In this document: piece after piece, positions 25,043-33,256 of the stretch
Layout of the letters: each line of letters starts with the position of its first letter
How positions within the stretch are numbered: position 1 is the first letter of the stretch
DNA from: Legionella geestiana
Lineage (GTDB): Bacteria > Pseudomonadota > Gammaproteobacteria > Legionellales > Legionellaceae
DNA length: 64,000 bases
Direction of reading: 5' to 3'
Assembly: GCF_004571195.1 (NCBI RefSeq)
Contig: NZ_CP038271.1
Span: forward strand, 2,537,001 to 2,601,000
Translations under genes and position numbers: made by a program
The notes under the pieces: model-generated
Seen by the model: the letters and a program-made list of their open reading frames with translations, nothing else
What the model was told of the DNA's origin: nothing
Database searches by the model: none

Positions 25043-25879
25043 ATGTTTGAGGCAGCGCGTTTCACAGAGTACTTTACTCATCGCATCCTTGATGACCTTG
25101 ATGCATGCATGGTTCCCATGTGTCGCCACCACTTTCAAAATCCGGGCTCTCAGGTGCGCGCGCAGCTTGCCTTTGATTATTCAAAAGCGTTTGACCTCTC
25201 CGATGAAACAGCGCTTAGCGTTGCCATTATTGTGGAGCTCCTGCATAACGCATCCCTGATTCACGATGACATTCAAGACCGCGCTCTTATTCGTCGACAC
25301 CAAAACACGTTGTGTGAGCGTTTTGGTGCTGAAAATGCTTTGTCATTTGGCGATTATCTTATTTCTTTGGCCTACGAGACCTGCGCGCTTTTGCCGCAGG
25401 CTTCTATCGGAAAGGCTGTCAGAGTGGTGCATCAGTACGTCAAAAACACCATTACGGGTCAAATGCTCGACATAAATGCCGCGGCACATACCGAAATGAC
25501 TTTAAAGGACTATAGAAAAATATGCTGGCTCAAATCAGGTCAATTAATCATGCTGTGCGTGCATTTGCCCGCAATGCTCGCAAATGAAGAGCAACACATT
25601 GATGCCTTCATGAAGATAATCGAGCCGCTTATCATCAGCTTTCAGATTCTTGATGATTTAACAGACATGCAGGAAGACCGTGATGAAAAAAACTTCAGTA
25701 TTTTCAGCATACTGGATAATCATGAATACATCGATGCGCTAAAAGCAGTAAGACTCGCAAACGTCGATTTTCATGATGCGAAAGGCGCACTGAATCAGCT
25801 TTCAACGAAGTTTACGCAGCCCTTTACCGGTTTTTTTGAACGGATTCATCAAAAGCTGCAAAAGGAATTTGAATCATGA
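25043..25879 (+). CDS. crtE: Geranylgeranyl diphosphate synthase
   Basis: A 278-residue trans-isoprenyl diphosphate synthase that extends C5 units to the C20 precursor of carotenoids. The first aspartate-rich motif is LLHNASLIHDDIQDRALIRR (about 70-89, with DDIQD) and the second is FQILDDLTDMQED (about 203-215). The ATG has the GGGGGGAG site inside a hairpin. It is the first gene of a tightly packed retinal operon and overlaps crtI by 4 bp (ATGA). By context it is assigned to GGPP rather than farnesyl or longer products; sequence alone does not fix the chain length with certainty. Confidence 0.9.
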   Translation: MFEAARFTEYFTHRILDDLDACMVPMCRHHFQNPGSQVRAQLAFDYSKAFDLSDETALSVAIIVELLHNASLIHDDIQDRALIRRHQNTLCERFGAENALSFGDYLISLAYETCALLPQASIGKAVRVVHQYVKNTITGQMLDINAAAHTEMTLKDYRKICWLKSGQLIMLCVHLPAMLANEEQHIDAFMKIIEPLIISFQILDDLTDMQEDRDEKNFSIFSILDNHEYIDALKAVRLANVDFHDAKGALNQLSTKFTQPFTGFFERIHQKLQKEFES

Positions 25880-27360
25880 AAAAAGCGATTGTTATCGGAG
25901 GTGGTTTTGGAGGCATTGCTGCCGCATTAAGAGCCAGAGCAAAAGGGTATGCTGTTGATTTGTATTGCAATCAGCCGCTGTTAGGCGGGCGCGCGCAGGT
26001 TTATCAACGTGATGGCTATGTGTTTGATGCCGGTCCCACCGTGATGACAGCGCCTTTTTTATTTGAAGAACTGTTTGGCCTTTTTGGTAAGCGGCTCGAA
26101 GATTATGCTGAGCTCGTTCCAGTCGAGCCGTGGTATCAATTTCGCTTTCCAGATGGAAACCACTTCAATTATGGTGGAACGCTTGAGAATCTGCTTGAGG
26201 AAATACGCCGTATTTCACCCGTTGATGTGGATAATTATCTGCGCATGCTGGAACACTCTAAAGCTATTTTCGAAGTCGGATTTGAAAAACTCGCGACACA
26301 GCCTTTTAACCGCTTCCGTGGAATGGTTAAAACGGTTCCAGATTTGGTGCGCCTGCAATCGTATAAAAGTGTCTGGCAGCTCGTTTGTCAGTACATCCAT
26401 CATCCGCTGCTTCGTCAGGCGTTTTCGGTACAGCCGCTTCTTGTAGGTGGAAATCCGCTTGATACAACGTCCATTTATTGCCTGATTCATTATCTCGAGC
26501 GCAAATGGGGCGTGCACTACGTTCTCGGGGGTACTGGCCAGCTGGTTCAGGCCTTTGCCCGTCTGATGTCTGAGGAAGGCATACGCGTCTCGTTAAATTC
26601 ACCCGTAAAGTCGATTCACATTGAGAAAGGGCGGGCAAGTGGCATTCGCCTTGCAAATGGCGAATCCCACGCTTCAGATATCGTCATATCGAATATCGAC
26701 CCGCAGTTTTTATACCGCCACATGATCCCAAAAGGCCAGCAGGGACTGATTGGAACGTGCAAGACACTGTTAACAAAACCCTCGATGGGGTTGTTTGTTC
26801 TCTATTTTGGAACAAAATGCAGGTACGATAATCTTCCTCATCACACGATAATGATGCCGCGTGCGTATGAAGCCATACTCAATAACATTTTCAATCACAA
26901 ATGCCTGTCTGAGGATTTAGCCTTATACCTGCACCGTCCAACGGCTACAGATAAGAGTATCGCACCCGAAGGACATGATGCGTTTTACTGCCTCTGTCCG
27001 GTGCCGAACCTGTCGGCAGGTATCGACTGGAACAAAGAGGCAAACCCACTGGTCAGTCGCATTATAAATGCACTGGAGGCGCTTGGAATGCCGGGGCTCT
27101 CCAAACAGATTGATACCCTGTTTTTTAAGACGCCTGAAGATTTCAAGACGGATTATAACGCGTATCTTGGCAGCGGGTTTTCAGCAGCCCCCGTCTTTTT
27201 TCAATCCGCCTGGTTTCGTCATCATAATCAGGCAGAAGGCATCGAAAACCTCTACCTCGTTGGCGCCGGAACCCATCCAGGTGCTGGAGTCCCCGGAGTT
27301 ATTTCATCAGCAAAGGTCGTTGAACGCCTGTTGCCGGATGTCCTGGAGCCTGTCGAATGA
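25876..27360 (+). CDS. crtI: Phytoene desaturase
   Basis: A 494-residue CrtI-type desaturase converting phytoene to lycopene in the membrane. The N-terminal FAD motif is IGGGFGGIAAALRARAKG, with the CrtI block GGRAQVYQRDGYVFDAGPTVMTAP (in two parts, about 36-60). The C-terminal signature NLYLVGAGTHPGAGVPGVISSA (split, about 455-477) is the classic bacterial phytoene dehydrogenase pattern. Start and stop both overlap neighbours through ATGA, so crtE, crtI and crtB are translationally coupled. Being followed by a lycopene cyclase, it should make the four desaturations to lycopene. Confidence 0.95.
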   Translation: MKKAIVIGGGFGGIAAALRARAKGYAVDLYCNQPLLGGRAQVYQRDGYVFDAGPTVMTAPFLFEELFGLFGKRLEDYAELVPVEPWYQFRFPDGNHFNYGGTLENLLEEIRRISPVDVDNYLRMLEHSKAIFEVGFEKLATQPFNRFRGMVKTVPDLVRLQSYKSVWQLVCQYIHHPLLRQAFSVQPLLVGGNPLDTTSIYCLIHYLERKWGVHYVLGGTGQLVQAFARLMSEEGIRVSLNSPVKSIHIEKGRASGIRLANGESHASDIVISNIDPQFLYRHMIPKGQQGLIGTCKTLLTKPSMGLFVLYFGTKCRYDNLPHHTIMMPRAYEAILNNIFNHKCLSEDLALYLHRPTATDKSIAPEGHDAFYCLCPVPNLSAGIDWNKEANPLVSRIINALEALGMPGLSKQIDTLFFKTPEDFKTDYNAYLGSGFSAAPVFFQSAWFRHHNQAEGIENLYLVGAGTHPGAGVPGVISSAKVVERLLPDVLEPVE

Positions 27361-28208
27361 ATGCAGAGGCGGTTTTTCAAAAACACGCGAAAAGCTTTAG
27401 TTTTGCAGCGAAGTGGCTGCCCCGTGATATGCGCCAGAATGCGGCAGTTTTATATGCATTTTGTCGTTACTGCGATGATTTGGCTGACAACGCCTTTACC
27501 GACATCGAAAAAACTGAGGCGTGCGCTAAAATCGATGCAATTGCCGATGAATTAGAGCGCCAGTGTTCCAGCAATCCGGTTGTTGTTGCCATGCTGCAAC
27601 TGATTGCAGAGAAGAATGTTTCGCTTTTGGCAGCACAAAATCTTGTAGCCGGTGTGCGCTTTGACTTAAATCCTGTGCGCATTATTGACCGGCAGCATTT
27701 GACTGACTATGCCTACAAGGTTGCAGGTACCGTTGGTGAAATGATGTGCCCCATTCTTGGATGCACGCATCCCTCAGCAGTAAAACACGCCATTTCCCTG
27801 GGGATTGCCATGCAATTGACCAATATCGTCAGAGATGTGGATGAAGATGCGCGGATGAACAGGCTCTATCTTCCTGAGGAATGGCTTGAGTTTCAAGATC
27901 CGGAAAGTCTTTCGGAGCCGCAAAACCGTGAAAAAACCCAAACCGCAATGAAGCACACGCTGGCGTTGGCAGAGACCTACTATCAACATGCTGCTGAAGG
28001 ACTTCAGTATATTCCCGGTCAACCCCGACTTGCCATTATGATTGCGCTGCGAATATACCGATTGATAGGTTTGAAAATCGCGCGAAAAAATTATCCGTAC
28101 TGGCTTGGAAGAGTCGCAACGAGACCATGGGAAAAAATACTTGCAGCAACAACAGCCGGAATCGATTACTGGCGAGGACACTATCAGAATGACCTGCCAG
28201 TACTATGA
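27357..28208 (+). CDS. crtB: Phytoene synthase
   Basis: A 283-residue head-to-head prenyl synthase joining two GGPP into phytoene. The first Asp-rich motif is YCDDLADNAF (about 38-47); the second is QLTNIVRDVDEDARMNRLYLP (split, about 151-171, with DVDED); the block YAYKVAGTVGEMM (about 119-131) is diagnostic for squalene/phytoene synthases. Length is normal. The start overlaps the crtI stop by 4 bp and its 3' end overlaps crtY by 20 bp. Confidence 0.95.
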   Translation: MNAEAVFQKHAKSFSFAAKWLPRDMRQNAAVLYAFCRYCDDLADNAFTDIEKTEACAKIDAIADELERQCSSNPVVVAMLQLIAEKNVSLLAAQNLVAGVRFDLNPVRIIDRQHLTDYAYKVAGTVGEMMCPILGCTHPSAVKHAISLGIAMQLTNIVRDVDEDARMNRLYLPEEWLEFQDPESLSEPQNREKTQTAMKHTLALAETYYQHAAEGLQYIPGQPRLAIMIALRIYRLIGLKIARKNYPYWLGRVATRPWEKILAATTAGIDYWRGHYQNDLPVL

Positions 28209-29310
28209 TGTCATTATTCTCGGTGGAGGCTGCTCAGGCCTTGCTATTGGCTACTATTACAGTCTGCTCAAAAGTAATCAGCGTATCGCCATTCTTGAAA
28301 TGCGTGAGCAGTATCATGATGACAGAAGCTGGTGTTTCTGGCTGACAGAGCGAGACTTCGTGCATCAGGACATTATCTGTAAACGCTGGAGTAAGTGGCT
28401 TTTCAGTCACAACTGTCAAACGGTATCTCATGAGGCGGATACATGCCCATATGGCCTTATAAAAAGTATCGATTATTACCAGAAAACCACCCATGCCATT
28501 TTGAACGACCACAGACAGGAACTGCATCCTGGCATTGACGTAAAAGCCATCGAACATAAACGAGGTTATTATGAAATAACAACCTCATCCGGTTTATACC
28601 GGGCCTCCTCCCTGATTGACACTCGACCAGACAAGCTTGAGGTGATAAAAAAAGCGCGCCTGTATCAGATTTTTTATGGCCTCGAAATCAAGACTAATGT
28701 GCCTGTCTTTGATACAGGCTCGGTGATGCTGATGAGCAATCTGAGCGCCAATGAGGAATTTTGTCAATTTGATTACATGCTGCCAATTGCCGAAAATCAT
28801 GCGCTTCTTGAGGTCACTCGCTTCTCTAAAACCCTTCACTCTCCGCATTTACTCAAAGCCGCATGTGAAACGCTCTTGGAAAGATGGACGCAGGATTATG
28901 AAATTTGCCGTGAGGAAGCGGCCGTATTGCCCATGGGCATTCCCCTGCAAAAACAGCCGCCTTCTACCTGCTTCAATCTCTCCCAGCATTACGGCAGCCT
29001 TAGAGCGTCAAGTGGCTATGGCTTTTTACGCCTTCAGGCTCAGGCACAAACAATGGCGCATCACATTGCGAATCAAACGCTGTTGCGAGGTGCAAATGTT
29101 GATAATGCGCTTGACCGATGGATGGATGCCTGTTTTTGCCGAGTACTGAGCCGCCAGATGACTCATGCTCCTGATGTTTTCATGCAAATGGCAAAAACAC
29201 TCTCTGCAGAGAACTTTGCGCGCTTCATGAACGGTGCCATCAACTGGTCACTTCGCTGGCAGGTAGTAAAAGCCATGCCAACAGGTCTTTTTGTGCGAGC
29301 ATTACTATGA
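28189..29310 (+). CDS. crtY: Lycopene beta-cyclase
   Basis: A 373-residue FAD-binding cyclase of the CrtY type, converting lycopene to beta-carotene. The dinucleotide motif is VIILGGGCSGLAIGYYY near the N-terminus; the block DDRSWCFWL (about 42-50) and the region around residues 107-145 (IDTRPDK) are typical of CrtY. The ATG at 28189 is chosen because the frame then begins just before the FAD motif and GAGGA lies upstream; a longer frame would extend 84 bp further into crtB. Its product is the direct substrate of the next enzyme. Confidence 0.9.
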   Translation: MTCQYYDVIILGGGCSGLAIGYYYSLLKSNQRIAILEMREQYHDDRSWCFWLTERDFVHQDIICKRWSKWLFSHNCQTVSHEADTCPYGLIKSIDYYQKTTHAILNDHRQELHPGIDVKAIEHKRGYYEITTSSGLYRASSLIDTRPDKLEVIKKARLYQIFYGLEIKTNVPVFDTGSVMLMSNLSANEEFCQFDYMLPIAENHALLEVTRFSKTLHSPHLLKAACETLLERWTQDYEICREEAAVLPMGIPLQKQPPSTCFNLSQHYGSLRASSGYGFLRLQAQAQTMAHHIANQTLLRGANVDNALDRWMDACFCRVLSRQMTHAPDVFMQMAKTLSAENFARFMNGAINWSLRWQVVKAMPTGLFVRALL

Positions 29311-30191
29311 CAAATCTCTTGTTACTCACGGGCTTTATGGTCACAGGAGGGTTTGCTTTGTTACTGCCTCAATACGCTGTCATGCTTTTTGCCGTGCTGG
29401 CGTTTGTGTTTGGCATCCCGCACGGCGCGCTTGATTTGTGGATTATGCGCCGTTTATGGCACACATCGCTAAAGACCTGGTTACTCTCCGGTATCGCGTA
29501 TGTGATTTTAGCAGGGGCCGTGTTAATTGGTTTTTATACGTTCCCGACGGCGATGCTGCTCGTCTTTCTCGCATATTCGGCTTTTCATTTTGGTATGGAT
29601 TATTACCCTGAAGAGGCGGTTAATACCAGCCTCATCGCGAGTCTCCATGCCTGTCTGTGCGGAGCAGGATTGATAGCCTTTCCGGCATTGTTTTATGGAA
29701 GAGAGGTTTTAGAGCTTTTTCTGCTGATTACCAACAGAGAAGGGGCGCTTAAAGTGAGTGCGTCATTGCATGCGCTCGCCATCCTTCTAATCCCGGTATT
29801 TCCATATCTTTTGTGGAAACAGTCTCCGTCAAAGCGTAAAGAGCTTCTTCTTGCCGTGGGAGGCGCTCTCATCGCACCTCCGATTGCGTTTCTGACCATC
29901 TATTTTGTCGGTATTCACTCGCGTAATCATTTTTTACTGCTCTACAAAAAAATGGGGTATCAATCGCCGGTCGCTTTTGTCAAAGCTGTCATTCCGATGA
30001 CACTTCTGAGTTATTTGATAGCGGCTGGAATATTTTTAAGCCTGATTCCTGAGCTCAGTTTTCAGGACAAAGCCTTTGCCAGCGCCATTTATACCCTGGC
30101 CGCCCTGGCACTCCCTCATCTGGTGGTGGTTGAATGCCTGAAGCGGCATGGCATTCGCACGGCTCTGAGTACCTGTACACCACACCCGTGA
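29307..30191 (+). CDS. blh: Beta-carotene 15,15'-dioxygenase, Brp/Blh family
   Basis: A 294-residue polytopic membrane enzyme that splits beta-carotene into two retinal molecules, the rhodopsin chromophore. Conserved iron-ligand histidines appear in FGIPHGALDLWIMRR (about 33-47), YSAFHFGMDYY (about 90-100), GIHSRNHFLLL (about 203-213) and ALPHLVVVE (about 272-280). It overlaps the crtY stop (ATGA). With it the operon supplies every step from prenyl diphosphates to retinal. The short gap to the following sugar-type transporter and the change of function mark the operon's end, although no clear terminator is visible. Confidence 0.94.
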   Translation: MTNLLLLTGFMVTGGFALLLPQYAVMLFAVLAFVFGIPHGALDLWIMRRLWHTSLKTWLLSGIAYVILAGAVLIGFYTFPTAMLLVFLAYSAFHFGMDYYPEEAVNTSLIASLHACLCGAGLIAFPALFYGREVLELFLLITNREGALKVSASLHALAILLIPVFPYLLWKQSPSKRKELLLAVGGALIAPPIAFLTIYFVGIHSRNHFLLLYKKMGYQSPVAFVKAVIPMTLLSYLIAAGIFLSLIPELSFQDKAFASAIYTLAALALPHLVVVECLKRHGIRTALSTCTPHP

Positions 30192-30238
30192 GAGTGCTAC
30201 CATCAGCCCCATCGCTAAGGTGTCTCAGGGATGTGGAG

Positions 30239-31651
30239 ATGAACGGCAGGGCGGGCAATGGACTGGTGTGGCGGATAGCGGCGATAGCGGGGCTTGGCGG
30301 TTTGCTCTTTGGCTTTGATTCGAGTGTAGTGGCTGACATTCGCGACCAGGTCATGGCGCAGCTTGTACTGAGTGAACAGCAGTGGTCACTGGTGGTTAGT
30401 ATCAGTCTGCTCGCGGCGATTCCCGGCATTCCTCTTAGCGGCCTGCTGGCTGACCGGCTCAGTCGCAGAATGCTGCTGCAGCTCGTGGCGCTCGGCTTTA
30501 TTGCAGGTTCTGTATTCTCTGCACTTGCGAATGGATATTTTCTGTTGCTCGCTGGACGTTTTATCACCGGTCTTTGTATAGGTGTCGCCTCCTACGCAGT
30601 TCCCCTTTATATTGCTGAAATCGCACCTGCAAACCGCCGAGGCGGCATGGTACTGCTGAATGGCCTCGCAATTACCTCAGGCCAGGCTATTGCGTATCTG
30701 TCGGGTTTTGCTGTGCACGATCTCTCACCGCACAGCTGGCGATGGCTCTTTTGGGCGAGCGCCATCCCGGGCGTACTCTTTTTCGCAGGCCTGCTGCGTG
30801 TTCCCCATTCACCACGCTGGATGGCGCGACATCATGGGATAGAGGCGGCTCTTGAGGTGCTGCGCGCGATACGTGCTCCAGGTCATGATGTTTCACATGA
30901 ACTTCAGGAAATCCGTGAGGTTCAGACGCTGAATGCTTCCGGGAGATGGAACCGCAGGCTCTTTAGCGTGCTCCTGACCGGTTGTCTGCTGGGTGCTTTT
31001 CAGCAGCTCTCAGGGATTAACGCCATCATGTTTTACGGCCCGGTCATTTTTCAGTCCGCGGGTTTCAGTCTGGTGCGGGAAGCTATTTTCGCGACGTTTA
31101 TCATCAGCCTCGTGAATACGCTCTTTACGGCCTTTACGCTGCTGACGGTTGACCGCCTCGGTCGGCGGCGCCTTCTGATTGGAGGGACCCTTGCAGCGGC
31201 TCTGGGACTTTTTGGCGCAAGCTATTTTTACAGTCTTGAGGGCGGGCTTGCCCGATATGGCGTGCTCAGTTGCCTGTCGGTGTATGTGATGGGGTATTGT
31301 GTCAGTGTCGGCTCACTGTTCTGGGTGCTTATTGCTGAAATTTTTCCGATGCGTATTCGCGGCTTTGCCATGAGTCTTGCGACAGTGGTGCAATGGGCGA
31401 CTACGTTTGTGATTGCACTGGTTTTTATGCCGCTCTGGTCGCACCTTGGAGCGGTGCACTGCCTGCTGTTTTTTGGTGCCTGCTGCCTTATCGCCACGCT
31501 TTTTATCGTGCATTTCATACCGGAAACAACCGGTGTTTCTCTGGAAATGCTTGAAAAACGCTTAAGCCGTGGTTATCGAATTCGCGACATAGGTCGCCCG
31601 AACGGGCGCCTTTCTACCCCCCTTGACGCCATGATGGAGGATGCCATATGA
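30239..31651 (+). CDS. MFS sugar-porter, probable myo-inositol transporter
   Basis: A 470-residue, 12-helix major facilitator of the sugar-porter family. Signatures: GGLLFGFDSSVVAD in helix 1, ADRLSRR in the 2-3 loop, FITGLCIGVASYAVPLYIAEIAP (helices 4-5), LSGINAIMFYGPVIF in helix 7, DRLGRR between helices 8 and 9, and PETTGVSLE at the C-terminal end. The ATG at 30239 follows AGGG at suitable distance; a longer frame overlaps blh. It overlaps iolG by 4 bp, and iol remnants follow, so inositol is the likely substrate, in line with the inositol operon of L. pneumophila, which includes an MFS transporter. Proton symport is expected for the family. Confidence 0.85.
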   Translation: MNGRAGNGLVWRIAAIAGLGGLLFGFDSSVVADIRDQVMAQLVLSEQQWSLVVSISLLAAIPGIPLSGLLADRLSRRMLLQLVALGFIAGSVFSALANGYFLLLAGRFITGLCIGVASYAVPLYIAEIAPANRRGGMVLLNGLAITSGQAIAYLSGFAVHDLSPHSWRWLFWASAIPGVLFFAGLLRVPHSPRWMARHHGIEAALEVLRAIRAPGHDVSHELQEIREVQTLNASGRWNRRLFSVLLTGCLLGAFQQLSGINAIMFYGPVIFQSAGFSLVREAIFATFIISLVNTLFTAFTLLTVDRLGRRRLLIGGTLAAALGLFGASYFYSLEGGLARYGVLSCLSVYVMGYCVSVGSLFWVLIAEIFPMRIRGFAMSLATVVQWATTFVIALVFMPLWSHLGAVHCLLFFGACCLIATLFIVHFIPETTGVSLEMLEKRLSRGYRIRDIGRPNGRLSTPLDAMMEDAI

Positions 31652-32673
31652 CCACTCGTTCACGTGTTTGCAGAATTGGACTTTTAGGTGCCGGACGCAT
31701 CGGCCGGTTGCACGCCGGTAATATTCTGCGCCGGATACCGCAGCTTGAACTCGCCGCAATTGCCGACCCGGCACTCGATCCCGAATGGGCGCAGCTGCAG
31801 CCTGTTGCGCTTAAAACGACTGATGTGGATGCTGTGATTGCGCATCCCGACATTGACGCTGTTTTGATTGCGACCCCAACACCGCTGCACATCCCGCAGA
31901 TTCGCGCGGCTGCAGCCCAGGGGAAAGCCATTTACTGCGAAAAACCCATTGGTCTTGATGAAAGAGAAGTGCTGGCGCTTATGGAAGAAATAAACACACG
32001 TGGCACATTGCTTCATATTGGCTTTAACCGGCGGTTTGACCCCTCGTTTGCGAAAGTGGCGGCCGGCGTGCACGCGGGTGAGATTGGCACTCCACAGATG
32101 CTCTGCATTACCTCAAGAGACCCTGCCTGTCCCCCGATTGCCTATGCGGCGACTTCGGGCGGGATGTTGATGGACATGACGATTCACGATTTTGACATGG
32201 CGCGTTTTGTCATGCAGTCAGAGGTTGTGGAAGTGCATGCCAGCGGAGGTGTCCTGATTGACCCGAGGCTTGAGGGTTTTGGGGATGTGGACACGGCCAT
32301 CATTCAACTGCGTTTCGCAAATGGTGCACTGGGCGTTATCAATAACAGCCGTCAGGCAGTCTATGGCTATGACCAGCGACTGGAAGTACTTGGCTCAGAG
32401 GGCATGCTGCAGGCTGAGAACTGCCTTGAAAATGCCGTGCGCCATTACCGCCGGGATGATACAGCCAGTGCGAACCCTCTTTACTTTTTTCTTGAACGCT
32501 ACGAACAGGCGTTTGTTGCAGGGCTTGAGGCCTTTTGCACGGCATACCTTGATGGCAGTGCCGCACCGGTCAGTGCGGAGGACGCATTGAGTGCGCTTCG
32601 CATCGCAAAAGCTGCACAGGAATCGCTTGTGCGTAATCAGCCTGTCCGTGTTTGTGGAGATACTGATGCCTGA
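31648..32673 (+). CDS. iolG: Inositol 2-dehydrogenase (Gfo/Idh/MocA family)
   Basis: A 341-residue NAD-dependent oxidoreductase. The Rossmann motif is GLLGAGRIGRLHAGNI; the substrate-binding Lys is in CEKPIGLD (about 96-103); the block GGMLMDMTIHDFDMARF (about 171-187) holds the conserved Asp/His pair of the catalytic triad. It would oxidise myo-inositol to 2-keto-myo-inositol. It overlaps the transporter by 4 bp and the iolC remnant by 8 bp, so it was part of a coupled iol operon. The gene looks intact, but the next catabolic steps are broken here, so its product may not be further used unless other copies exist elsewhere. Confidence 0.88.
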   Translation: MTTRSRVCRIGLLGAGRIGRLHAGNILRRIPQLELAAIADPALDPEWAQLQPVALKTTDVDAVIAHPDIDAVLIATPTPLHIPQIRAAAAQGKAIYCEKPIGLDEREVLALMEEINTRGTLLHIGFNRRFDPSFAKVAAGVHAGEIGTPQMLCITSRDPACPPIAYAATSGGMLMDMTIHDFDMARFVMQSEVVEVHASGGVLIDPRLEGFGDVDTAIIQLRFANGALGVINNSRQAVYGYDQRLEVLGSEGMLQAENCLENAVRHYRRDDTASANPLYFFLERYEQAFVAGLEAFCTAYLDGSAAPVSAEDALSALRIAKAAQESLVRNQPVRVCGDTDA

Positions 32674-33124
32674 ATGGATGACAGATAACTGCGAGCCGCG
32701 TCCGATGGATGTGATCTCCATGGGGCGTGTGGCAGTCGATTTATATGCTGAACAGGTCGGATGGCGTCTTGCTGATGCGCACAGTTTTGCCAAATACCTT
32801 GGCGGATGCGCGGGAAACATCGCAGTTGGGGCGGCACGACTCGGACTTAAAAGCGGAATGTGTTCCTGCGTTGGCCGGGATGATATGGGGGTGTTTTTAC
32901 GTGAAACCCTTGCCCGCGAAGGAGTTGACACAAGGCTTTTACACGAAAGTGCTGAACATCTGACGGGACTTGTGCTGCTTGGTGTACAACCGCCAGACAC
33001 GTTTCCTCTGATGTTTTATCGCAACGACTGTGCAGACATGCAGTTAAAACCCGGCATGATAAGTGACGCGCCGGTGTGTTTACGGTACCGGGAGACGGCA
33101 TGCTTGATTTCCCTGCAATCGTGA
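32666..33124 (+). pseudogene. iolC: 5' part of 5-dehydro-2-deoxygluconokinase gene iolC (truncated)
   Basis: The reading frame starts like IolC, a PfkB-type sugar kinase: VISMGRVAVDLYAEQ, the glycine-rich GGCAGNIAVGAARLG and LMFYRNDCADMQL are all typical. Similarity stops near 33070, after about 135 residues, where a whole enzyme would have 320 or more including the C-terminal DTxGAGD site. The remaining codons to 33124 are out-of-frame reading of the iolE tail. The ATP and catalytic base regions are lost, so the product cannot be an active kinase. Confidence 0.88.
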
Positions 33125-33246
33125 GTGATTTGAAAGACGCCAATTACCGCGGCTGGTGCATTGTCGAAGCTGAACAGGACCCAAAACTTGCGCCAGCGCT
33201 AATCTACGCGCAAAAGGCGCGGGAACATTTATCAGCCCTTTTTTAA
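33073..33246 (+). pseudogene. iolE: 3' remnant of inosose dehydratase gene iolE
   Basis: In a frame different from the iolC fragment, 57 codons and a stop read as the C-terminus of IolE: GVFTVPGDG, LDFPAIVSDLKDANYRGW, and IVEAEQDPKLAPALIYAQKA are the conserved end of 2-keto-myo-inositol dehydratase. The first residue after the junction is the Gly of that block, so the N-terminal three quarters are missing. No start codon or ribosome site belongs to it. Together with the iolC fragment it marks a deletion that removed the end of iolC, any genes between (such as iolD), and most of iolE. Confidence 0.87.
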
Positions 33247-33256
33247 GGAGAATCCC

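Noticed and set aside
32591-32665. Upstream start for the iolC fragment
   Set aside because: It lies in iolG out of frame; the ATG at 32666 gives the conserved overlap and N-terminus.
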